Positions 16,899-24,064 of a stretch of DNA of 64,000 bases are shown in pieces. Made by a program: the position numbers and the translations under genes. The number at the start of each line of letters is the position of its first letter. The stretch's first letter is position 1. The notes under the pieces are model-generated. The model was not told the origin of the DNA. It was given only the letters and a program-made list of their open reading frames with translations, and made no database searches. This DNA is from Euzebya sp. (GTDB taxonomy: Bacteria > Actinomycetota > Nitriliruptoria > Euzebyales > Euzebyaceae), in assembly GCF_964222135.1 (NCBI RefSeq), contig NZ_CAXQBR010000094.1:62001-126000 (forward strand). The letters run 5' to 3'.

Positions 16899-18302
16899 AT
16901 GCAGCGACCCGCTCCCACCGCCCCCACCCTCAGCCGCCGGACGGCGCTGACCGGTCTGCTCGCAGGCGGGCTCGCGCTGGCCCTGCCGGGTCGGCGTGCC
17001 GCTGCCGCCGCCGACGGCGTCGCCGCCGTGCTGCTCAGCCGGATCGACGACGAGCGCCGCCGCCACGGGCTTCCCCCGCTGCCCGAGGACCCCCAGCTGT
17101 CTGCGGTGGCCCACGCGTGGAGCGGCCGGATGGCCGGCGGCGTCGGCCTGCGCCACAACCCCGACGCGGAAGCCCAGTACGGGTGGCCGGTCGACCGCGC
17201 CGGCGAGGTCGTCGCCTACGCGGCGAACCCGGTGCGCTCCGCCGAGGAGCTCGCCGCGGAGATCGTCGGCAGCTGGATGGCCTCATCAGGGCACCGGGCG
17301 ATCATCCTCGGCTCGGGCTGGACCGACATCGGGGTCGGCTGGGGGCTCGGGGCCGGCGGACGGCTGTACGCCACCGCGAACGTCATCACCGCGCCCCTGC
17401 CCGCCGCCGCCCGCGAGGCCGTCACGGTGTCCCAGGAGCTCATCGGCGCCGGGTCGGCTCCCCGGGTCGTCATCACCCGCGGCGACGACCCCGTCGACGC
17501 GCTCGCCGGGTCGGCGCTGGCCGGCGCGGACTGCCCCATCCTGTTCACACGTGCCGGACGACCCCTCGGCGACCTGGTGCTGGGGGAGGTGGCCCGCGCG
17601 GCGGCACCCGGCGGCCAGGTGCACCTGCTCGGCGGCGCCCTGCCGGGTGAGGTGGCGGACCAGGTGCGCGGGCTCGGCCTGACGGCGGTCCCGGTGGCCG
17701 GCGGGTCGCGGTACGCCACCGCGGCGGCGGTCGCGCGAGAGGTCGTGCGGTCGCGCCAGCGCCCCGGCCGCGCCTACCTCGTGCGAGCGGACGCGTGGGC
17801 CGACGCGGTCAGCATCGCCGGTCCCGCGGCGCTGGCCGGAGCCCCGGTCCTGCTGGTCGACCGCGACCACGTGCCCCACGAGACCGCCGCCGCGCTCGCC
17901 GACCTGGGCGACGTCGAGCGGATCGTCGTCGGCGGCGCCGGCGCGATCGCCGAGTCGGTCGTGTCCGCCCTGCGCGCCTACCGGGTGGCCGGCCCCGACC
18001 GGGCGAGCACCGGGGCGGTGGTGATGCGCGAGGTGTGGAGCCGCCACCGGGCCGCGGTCGGCGACCACCTGGTGGTGACCCCCGGCTGGGCGGGCGACGG
18101 CTGGGTGACCGCGCTGGCCCACGCGACCTACGGCGCTCGCCACGGCGCACCGCTGCTGTTCTCCTCCGGTGCCGTCCCGCCGCCGGTCCGCGACGCCCTG
18201 GTCCAGACCGGCTACTCCGCGGCCACGGCAGCGACCGTCCGCTTCTCGCGCGGGGTCCCGCAGGCGGCCCGACAGGAGTACCTCGCGCTGACGGGTCACT
18301 AG
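16899..18302 (+). CDS. Exported CAP-domain protein with three CWB2 repeats
   Basis: The 467-residue protein begins with a Tat-like signal: the twin arginine in LSRRTALTGLLAGG is followed by a hydrophobic stretch and an alanine-rich cleavage region. Residues 40-165 are a CAP/SCP domain, recognisable from IDDERRRHGLPPL, HNPDAEAQYG, SSGHRAIIL and DIGVGWGL. The rest is three CWB2 repeats of about 90-95 residues, with phrases such as GSALAGADCPILFTRAG and VHLLGGALPGEVADQVRG. CAP domains occur in secreted proteins of varied and often unknown function; CWB2 would hold it on the wall. It precedes another CWB2 gene and the Wzm/Wzt exporter. Confidence 0.9.
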   Translation: MQRPAPTAPTLSRRTALTGLLAGGLALALPGRRAAAAADGVAAVLLSRIDDERRRHGLPPLPEDPQLSAVAHAWSGRMAGGVGLRHNPDAEAQYGWPVDRAGEVVAYAANPVRSAEELAAEIVGSWMASSGHRAIILGSGWTDIGVGWGLGAGGRLYATANVITAPLPAAAREAVTVSQELIGAGSAPRVVITRGDDPVDALAGSALAGADCPILFTRAGRPLGDLVLGEVARAAAPGGQVHLLGGALPGEVADQVRGLGLTAVPVAGGSRYATAAAVAREVVRSRQRPGRAYLVRADAWADAVSIAGPAALAGAPVLLVDRDHVPHETAAALADLGDVERIVVGGAGAIAESVVSALRAYRVAGPDRASTGAVVMREVWSRHRAAVGDHLVVTPGWAGDGWVTALAHATYGARHGAPLLFSSGAVPPPVRDALVQTGYSAATAATVRFSRGVPQAARQEYLALTGH

Positions 18303-18427
18303 TCCGCGCTGACTGGTCTGACAGTCCGGTGAACCGTCACCACGCGCACGGACGGCGGTCGTCGTGACGTCGTAGGGTCGACCCGCGCGGCCGGACGTGG
18401 CGGCCGCCGGCCACCGAGGAGCCTCCC

Positions 18428-20692
18428 ATGACCTGGTCCCGCACGCGTGCCCTCACGGCGGTCGTCGCGCTCGTCGCGCTGGTGGCGGCCCTGCCGGCAT
18501 CCGCCCAGCCCTCCGACACGATCTCGATCGTGAAGGAGGGGGAGGAGGGGCTGAGCAACGCCGAGATCGCCGCCCGGCTGTCGGAGTCGACGTTCCAGTC
18601 CGCCGACCGCGTGGTGATCGGGCGGGACGACGAGTTCGCCGACGCGATGACGTCCGGGCTGCTGCAGGCCGACAGCCCGCTGCTGCTGGTCCCGCGCGGC
18701 GGACCGGTGCCACAACGGGTCCTCGACCAGCTGCAGCTGCTCGATCCCGCGGAGGTGCTGCTCCTGGGCGGGGTGGACGCGATCGCGGAGACGGTCGCCG
18801 AGGAGCTGGACCAGGCCGGCTACGCCGTCGAGCGGGCCTTCGGGGCGTCCCGGTTCGAGACCGCCACCGAGATCGCGGACCTCGCCGCCGCCGACGCCGA
18901 CACGGTCCTCATCGCCCGCGCGTTCGCCGACCCGGGGGCCGCCGACCCGACCCAGGCGTTCGCCGATGCGCTCGCCGCCGGCGGGTGGGCCGCCGAGAAC
19001 CGCTGGCCGATCCTCCTGACCCAGACCGACGTGCTGACCGGCACCACCCGGGACTGGCTGGCCGACCACGACGTCGAGCAGGCGTTCATCCTCGGCGGGA
19101 CCGCCGCGGTCAGCGACGCGGTCGCCACCGAGCTGGCGTCCCTCGTCGGCGACGTCGAGCGCGTCGCCGGTGCCGACCGGTTCGAGACCGCGATCGAGGT
19201 CGCCGCGAAGCGGGGCGCGGACAGCGCCGCGGACGCCGCGCGGGTCACCCTCGTCGAGGCGCAGGACGCCGATGCGTGGGCAGGCGGGTTCGCCTCCGCC
19301 GCCCACTCCGCCGCGTTCGATGCCCCGGTCGTGCTGGCGAACGGCAGCGGCCTGCCCGACGCGACCGAGGACTGGCTCGGCGGCGGCAGCGCGTTCGCCC
19401 AGACGACCGTCGACCCAGGCGACGTGGTGCTGACCTGCGTCAGCCTGCCCGAGGCCTGCGACGAGGCACGCGCGGCCCTCGACCTGCCCCCAGCCGTCAC
19501 GATCAGCTTCGACCCGCCCGGCGGATCGGTCGAGCAGGGGACGGTCGTGACCGTCACCGTCGACGGCGAGCTGGAGCAGCTGACCGTCGACGGCACCTGC
19601 CTGGCCTCCCCCGCCACCACGACGGCCGCGAGCCAGGCGGTCACCCTGACCGAGCCGGGCGCGTGCGAGCTGGTCGCCACCGCCACGCTCGCCGGCGGCG
19701 CCACGCAGTCCGCGACGGCCGGCTACGACGTCGGCGAGGCGCCGGTCCGCCAGATCGTCTACCTCACGAGCGACCTCGCGACCGACGGGACGACGGGCGA
19801 CATCCGGCTGGTCGGCATCGACGGCTCCGCCCCGCAGATCGCTGCGCCGTGCGACCAGTGCCGCGACCTGCGGCTGTCGCCGGCCGCGACCCGGTCGGTC
19901 ACGGTCGAGCCCGCCGGCCTGGTCCTGCGGAGCGCGCCCGGCTTCGACGACCCGGTGCTGCTCGCCGCCGCCGACTCCGTCACCTCCTTCGCGTACCCGC
20001 AGTTCACCCCCACCGGGGACGCGGTCGTGGTGACCCGGTACCTCCAGGGCGTCCCGTCGGTGGTGCACATCGACCTGTCCGGCACCGTCACCGGGGTCGC
20101 CGAGGGCGCCACCCTGGCCGGCTTCGACGCGGTCGGCGCGACCGCCGCGGTGTCCGGCGGGGTCGGGGCGCTGGTGCTGCGCACCTCGTCGTCGCCGGAC
20201 GGGACCGTCACGTCCCTGCTCCTCGTCGACGTGCTGGGGGCGGACGAGGACCAGCCCCTCTTCTCGACCTCCCTGCTGGTCGCCTCGGCGTCGATCAACC
20301 CCGGCGGGACGGCGTTCGCCGCATCCCTCCCCGGTGCGGGCCGGGTCGTCGTCGGGACGCTCCCCGGCAGCCGGACGACGCTCTCGACGCCGGAGACCGA
20401 GCAGGTGGTCGTCTACGACCCGGTCTGGCGGAACGCCTCCACCCTGGTCGGCGTGGACGGGGGTCAGCTCGGCCCGCGTCCGGTCGCGATCTCGATCGGG
20501 TCCGGACAGCTCGACGTGACGGCGGGGCCCGTCGTCGAGGGCCTGCAGGCCCCCGGACGCGTCGGCCAGCTGCCCGACGGCCGGCTGCTCGTCGACCTGA
20601 CCGGGCACCTGGCGACCGCGGCCGGGGACGTCCTGGCGGCGCACGGCGACGTGATCACGAGGAACCCCCAGCTGCTGGCCCCCCCGAGCTGA
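18428..20692 (+). CDS. Exported protein: three CWB2 repeats, Ig-like region, beta-propeller-like C-terminus
   Basis: This 754-residue protein has a signal peptide cleaved after ASA (about 26). Three CWB2 repeats follow (about 40-345), with VIGRDDEFADAMTSG, VLLLGGVDAIAETVAEEL and FILGGTAAVSDAVATEL. The next section (about 355-440) is a beta-sandwich resembling a bacterial Ig-like fold with a pair of cysteines. The C-terminal 300 residues look like a TolB/WD-type beta-propeller (IVYLTSDLATDGTTGDIRL, FTPTGDAVVVTRYLQG). The anchor is therefore N-terminal, unlike the neighbour at 16899. It is probably a surface protein whose propeller binds a ligand or partner. A terminator-like hairpin follows, and the stop codon lies in a 14-bp tandem duplication. 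Confidence 0.85.
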   Translation: MTWSRTRALTAVVALVALVAALPASAQPSDTISIVKEGEEGLSNAEIAARLSESTFQSADRVVIGRDDEFADAMTSGLLQADSPLLLVPRGGPVPQRVLDQLQLLDPAEVLLLGGVDAIAETVAEELDQAGYAVERAFGASRFETATEIADLAAADADTVLIARAFADPGAADPTQAFADALAAGGWAAENRWPILLTQTDVLTGTTRDWLADHDVEQAFILGGTAAVSDAVATELASLVGDVERVAGADRFETAIEVAAKRGADSAADAARVTLVEAQDADAWAGGFASAAHSAAFDAPVVLANGSGLPDATEDWLGGGSAFAQTTVDPGDVVLTCVSLPEACDEARAALDLPPAVTISFDPPGGSVEQGTVVTVTVDGELEQLTVDGTCLASPATTTAASQAVTLTEPGACELVATATLAGGATQSATAGYDVGEAPVRQIVYLTSDLATDGTTGDIRLVGIDGSAPQIAAPCDQCRDLRLSPAATRSVTVEPAGLVLRSAPGFDDPVLLAAADSVTSFAYPQFTPTGDAVVVTRYLQGVPSVVHIDLSGTVTGVAEGATLAGFDAVGATAAVSGGVGALVLRTSSSPDGTVTSLLLVDVLGADEDQPLFSTSLLVASASINPGGTAFAASLPGAGRVVVGTLPGSRTTLSTPETEQVVVYDPVWRNASTLVGVDGGQLGPRPVAISIGSGQLDVTAGPVVEGLQAPGRVGQLPDGRLLVDLTGHLATAAGDVLAAHGDVITRNPQLLAPPS

Positions 20693-20712
20693 CCCGCCCG
20701 AGCTGACCCGCC
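20685..20712. repeat. 14-bp tandem duplication over a stop codon
   Basis: Two exact copies of CGAGCTGACCCGCC lie at 20685-20698 and 20699-20712. The TGA in the first copy is the stop of the CWB2-propeller gene. Confidence 0.85.
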
Positions 20713-20723
20713 CCTCGGCCGTC

Positions 20724-20748
20724 GGGGCACCCGGTTCGCCGGTGCCCC
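20724..20748 (+). terminator. GC-rich hairpin with TTCG loop
   Basis: GGGGCACC(C)GG pairs with CCGGTGCCCC around a TTCG tetraloop, with one bulged C. It lies 32 bases after the CWB2-propeller stop and before the Wzm gene. There is no T-tract, as is common in GC-rich actinobacteria. Confidence 0.55.
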
Positions 20749-20777
20749 GCGCCGGTGCTGGCAGACTTCTGGTCGTC

Positions 20778-21641
20778 ATGTCCTCCCCCACCGCTGTGGC
20801 GGCGGAGGTCTGGAACGCCCGCGAGCTGCTGCGGAACCTCGTCTCGAAGGAGCTGAAGGTCCGCTACAAGGGCTCGGTCCTGGGCTTCGCCTGGTCCCTC
20901 GTCACGCCCCTCCTCATGGCCGCCGTGTTCACGGTGGTCTTCGCCACCTTCCTGCGGATCCCGTTCGGCAACGGCAACTTCACGGTCTTCTTCCTCGCCG
21001 GCTACCTGATGTGGCAGTTCTTCCAGAACTCCGTCATGAGCTCCGCCGGGTCGATCATCGCGAACGGCCAGCTGATATCGAAGGTGTACTTCCCCCGCGA
21101 GCTGATCCCCTTCAGCCTGGTGCTCAGCCAGGGGGTGCACCTGTTCCTCGCCCTGGTGGCGACCACCCCGCTGTTCCTGTACTACCGCGGTTTCCACCCC
21201 GAGGTCGTGCCGCTCCTCCTCGTCGCGATCCTGCTGCTGACCATCTTCACGACCGGCGTGTCGATGCTGTTCGGCGCGCTGACGGTCAAGTTCAGGGACC
21301 TGACCGAGCTCCTCCAGGTCATCATGCAGACCTGGTTCTACCTGACCCCCGTCATCTACTCGATCGAGACGATCCGCGGCGCCACCGCCAACGGCGACCA
21401 GCTCGTGCGGCTCATCCGGCTGAACCCCATGACCTGGTTCGCCGAGCTGTTCCACACGCTGATGTACGGCATCGCGCTGCCCCTCACCCCGGGCGACCCG
21501 ACGGGCGGCCCGCCCCACCCGCCGCCGGGCAACGCCGACGACGTGACCTGGCTGGTGTGCACGGCCTGCGCCCTCGTCGCCTTCGCCGTCGGCTACGTCG
21601 TGTTCCGCCACCAGGCCGCGACCTTCGCGAAGGAGGTCTAG
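20778..21641 (+). CDS. Polysaccharide ABC exporter permease (Wzm-like, ABC-2 type)
   Basis: This 287-residue permease has six membrane helices. It begins with the family pattern WNARELLRNLVSKELKVRYK and GSVLGFAWSLVTPLL, and includes VMSSAGSIIANGQLISKVYF and the conserved region NPMTWFAELF. Such permeases pair with Wzt-type ATPases to export lipid-linked O-antigen, teichoic acid or galactan-like polymers. ATG 20778 is preferred over an upstream ATG at 20742 because family homology starts after it. A CAGACT box ten bases before it fits a short or absent leader. The ATPase gene follows after two bases. Confidence 0.93.
   Translation: MSSPTAVAAEVWNARELLRNLVSKELKVRYKGSVLGFAWSLVTPLLMAAVFTVVFATFLRIPFGNGNFTVFFLAGYLMWQFFQNSVMSSAGSIIANGQLISKVYFPRELIPFSLVLSQGVHLFLALVATTPLFLYYRGFHPEVVPLLLVAILLLTIFTTGVSMLFGALTVKFRDLTELLQVIMQTWFYLTPVIYSIETIRGATANGDQLVRLIRLNPMTWFAELFHTLMYGIALPLTPGDPTGGPPHPPPGNADDVTWLVCTACALVAFAVGYVVFRHQAATFAKEV
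21631..21637 (+). promoter_or_regulatory. Strong ribosome-binding site fixing the Wzt start
   Basis: AGGAGGT ends six bases before GTG 21644 and overlaps the last codons of the permease gene. It supports this GTG over the many upstream in-frame codons. Confidence 0.8.
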
Positions 21642-21643
21642 CC

Positions 21644-23038
21644 GTGGATGACACCCCGGCCATCCGGATCCGCGGTCTGCACGAGATCTTCCGGATCTAC
21701 GACGAGGTGCCGCCCGGCATCAAGGAGCGGCTCACGAGCTTCCGCCGCGCGCACTACCGCGAGTTCCACGCCCTCGACGGCATCGACCTCGACATCATGC
21801 CGGGCGAGCGGGTCGGCCTGGTCGGCCACAACGGGTCGGGCAAGTCGACGCTGCTCAAGTGCATGGCGAAGATCCTCCCGGCCGACCGGGGGACGGTCGA
21901 GGTCAACGGGCGGGTCGCCACCCTCCTCGAGCTGGGCGCCGGCTTCAGCCCCGAGCTGACCGGGCGCGAGAACATGTACCTGAACGGCTCGATCCTCGGC
22001 CTGACCCGTGCAGAGGTCGACGCGAGCTTCGACCGGATCGTCGACTTCGCCGGCGTCCGCGACTTCATCGACAACCCGGTGAAGAACTACTCGAGCGGCA
22101 TGTACGTCCGCCTCGGGTTCGCGATCGCCGTCAACGTCGACCCCGACATCCTCCTGGTCGACGAGGTCCTGGCCGTCGGCGACCAGACCTTCCAGGAGCG
22201 CTCGCTGTCGCGCATGCAGGCCTTCGCCGAGGCGGGCAAGACCGTCGTGCTGGTCAGCCACGACCTCGGCAGCGTCGAGAAGCTGTGCGACCGGATCGTG
22301 GTCCTCGAGGGCGGGCACATCGTCTTCGACGGGCCGTCGGCCCAGGCGCTGGAGGAGTACCAGCGACGCCTCGCCACCGGCCACGGCACCGACCTGCACG
22401 TCCCCGACATGCCCGAGCTGTCCGGCCACCGCACCGACGAGGACGACGAGGATCCGGTCACCCACGCGGTGCGCATCGACGAGGTGACCCTCGACCTGCC
22501 GGACGCCGAGGACGACGTGCAGGCCCGGGCGCCGCGCGTCGACACCGGATCCCCCGCGACGCTCCGGATCACCGCCACGCCGACCGCGCAGCTCGTCGGC
22601 GACGGCGGCCTGTACGTCCGCGTCGTCGTGCGCCGCCCCGACCTGGGAGTGCCGCTGTACGACTCCCGCACCTCCTACCGGGTCCAGTACGTGGCTCCGC
22701 CGCCACCGGACGAGCCGTTCACCACGACCGTGGACCTGCGCCTCAACGTCCTCAGCGGCACGTACCTCTTCGACGTCGAGATCGGCAACGCCGAGACCGA
22801 CGCGGTCCACGCGGTCGAAGAGGCCGCCGCCCGCGTCGTCGTGCGCGGCCAGCCGTGGGACGTCGGCATCGTCCCGCTCGACCTCTCCTTCGGCCTGTCG
22901 AACCCCCGCGGCGTGTGGCCGCCCGAGTCCGAGCCGCCGGGCGTCGACGAGGGCGGCCCCGAACGCCACCCCGACCCGTTGTGGCCTGCGGGCGGCACCG
23001 CGCCGACGCAGGTGTCCACCGACGCGAGGAACTCGTGA
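21644..23038 (+). CDS. Polysaccharide ABC exporter ATPase with extended C-terminal domain (Wzt-like)
   Basis: This 464-residue ATPase has Walker A GHNGSGKST (61-69), the family signature YSSGMYVRL near 150 and Walker B ILLVDEVLAVGD near 170. The N-terminal DEVPPGIKERLTSFRR stretch is typical of the Wzt/TagH/RfbB group. Residues from about 285 form an extra beta-rich domain (YDSRTSYRVQYVAPP, DLRLNVLSGTYLFDVEIGN), as in Wzt proteins where it recognises the non-reducing end cap of the glycan. This implies that a capped or otherwise marked polymer is exported. The gene overlaps the next GT2 gene by four bases (GTGA). Confidence 0.92.
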   Translation: MDDTPAIRIRGLHEIFRIYDEVPPGIKERLTSFRRAHYREFHALDGIDLDIMPGERVGLVGHNGSGKSTLLKCMAKILPADRGTVEVNGRVATLLELGAGFSPELTGRENMYLNGSILGLTRAEVDASFDRIVDFAGVRDFIDNPVKNYSSGMYVRLGFAIAVNVDPDILLVDEVLAVGDQTFQERSLSRMQAFAEAGKTVVLVSHDLGSVEKLCDRIVVLEGGHIVFDGPSAQALEEYQRRLATGHGTDLHVPDMPELSGHRTDEDDEDPVTHAVRIDEVTLDLPDAEDDVQARAPRVDTGSPATLRITATPTAQLVGDGGLYVRVVVRRPDLGVPLYDSRTSYRVQYVAPPPPDEPFTTTVDLRLNVLSGTYLFDVEIGNAETDAVHAVEEAAARVVVRGQPWDVGIVPLDLSFGLSNPRGVWPPESEPPGVDEGGPERHPDPLWPAGGTAPTQVSTDARNS

Positions 23039-24048
23039 GGGTCACCGCGTGCGTGGTCAGCTACAACACCGCCGACCACCTGCCCGGGCTGCTCGACTCG
23101 CTCGCCACCCAGACCCACCCGGACCTGCACGTCGTCGTGGTCGACAACAACTCCCACGACGGGTCCGCCGACGTGGTCCGTCGCCGCGGGGACGTCGAGC
23201 TGATCGCCAACCGGCGCAACGTCGGCTACGCCGGTGCGGCGAACCAGGCGCTGGCCCGCGCCGGCGACGGCGGGCTGTTCCTCGTCACCCCCGACGTCCG
23301 CCTCGCCCCCGACCACATCGCCCGGTGCGTGGCGGCGATGGCCGCGCGACCGCGGGCCGCGAGCGTTCAGGGCCGCCTGCGGCGCATGGACGCCGACGGC
23401 CACGAGGTGCGCGTCGACGGCCACCCGGTGATCGACTCGACCGGGCACACGGCCCACACCAACCGCGTCTTCCGGAACCGCGGCGACGCCCAGCCCGACG
23501 ACGGGCGGTTCGACGAGGCGGCCGAGGTGTTCGGCGTGACCGGCGCGGCGGCGCTCCACCGCGTCGAGGCGCTCCACGACGTGGCGGTGGAGGGGGAGGT
23601 GTTCGACACCGACCTGTTCGCGTTCTTCGAGGACGTCGACCTCGACTGGCGACTCAAGGCCCGCGGCTGGGAGGCCTGGTACACGCCGGATGCGATCGGC
23701 GCCCACGAGCGGGGCGGTGAGGGGCCGCGCCGGTCGGCGCTCGTCGAGCGGCTGAGCTACCGCAACTGGTTCCTGACCGTGGCGAAGAACGACGACGTCG
23801 CCACCGCGCTGCCGCACGCCCACCTGCTGGCGGCCACCACGCTCCTGCGGACCGCGGACCTGGCGATCACCGTCCCCACCGCCTTCGTCATGGCCGTGAC
23901 CGACGTGCGGCTGCTCGGCTCGACCCTCCACAAGCGGCGTGTCGCCGACGCCCGTCGCACCGTCAGCCGCGCCGACATCGCCGCCCGCTGGTTCGAGCCG
24001 TTCGACTACGTGGAGTGGATCCGCAAGCGCCTCCGCCGCGGCTGGTGA
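23035..24048 (+). CDS. GT2 glycosyltransferase (rhamnosyltransferase-like)
   Basis: This 337-residue enzyme starts at GTG 23035, overlapping the ATPase stop. It has TACVVSYNTADHLPGLLDSL, VVDNNSHDGS, NVGYAGAANQAL, the metal-binding region VTPDVRL and FFEDVDLDWRLKARGW, typical of bacterial rhamnosyltransferase-like GT2 enzymes (WbbL group). Hydrophobic stretches near 270-295 may touch the membrane. Coupling to the Wzm/Wzt exporter suggests it builds the exported glycan. The specific sugar cannot be read from the sequence. Confidence 0.9.
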   Translation: MRVTACVVSYNTADHLPGLLDSLATQTHPDLHVVVVDNNSHDGSADVVRRRGDVELIANRRNVGYAGAANQALARAGDGGLFLVTPDVRLAPDHIARCVAAMAARPRAASVQGRLRRMDADGHEVRVDGHPVIDSTGHTAHTNRVFRNRGDAQPDDGRFDEAAEVFGVTGAAALHRVEALHDVAVEGEVFDTDLFAFFEDVDLDWRLKARGWEAWYTPDAIGAHERGGEGPRRSALVERLSYRNWFLTVAKNDDVATALPHAHLLAATTLLRTADLAITVPTAFVMAVTDVRLLGSTLHKRRVADARRTVSRADIAARWFEPFDYVEWIRKRLRRGW

Positions 24049-24052
24049 CCCC

Positions 24053-24058
24053 TACGAT
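24053..24058 (+). promoter_or_regulatory. TACGAT -10 box, leaderless type
   Basis: TACGAT lies six bases before ATG 24065 and five bases after the GT2 stop. If used, the coiled-coil gene is transcribed independently as a leaderless mRNA despite its place at the end of the exporter operon. Confidence 0.4.
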
Positions 24059-24064
24059 CCCCCC

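Noticed and set aside
18297-18341. Short repeats and a GGTGA/TCACC dyad after the CAP-CWB2 gene
   Set aside because: The dyad is only 5 bp per arm, and its likeness to the 921-950 element is limited to GGTGA; too weak to call.
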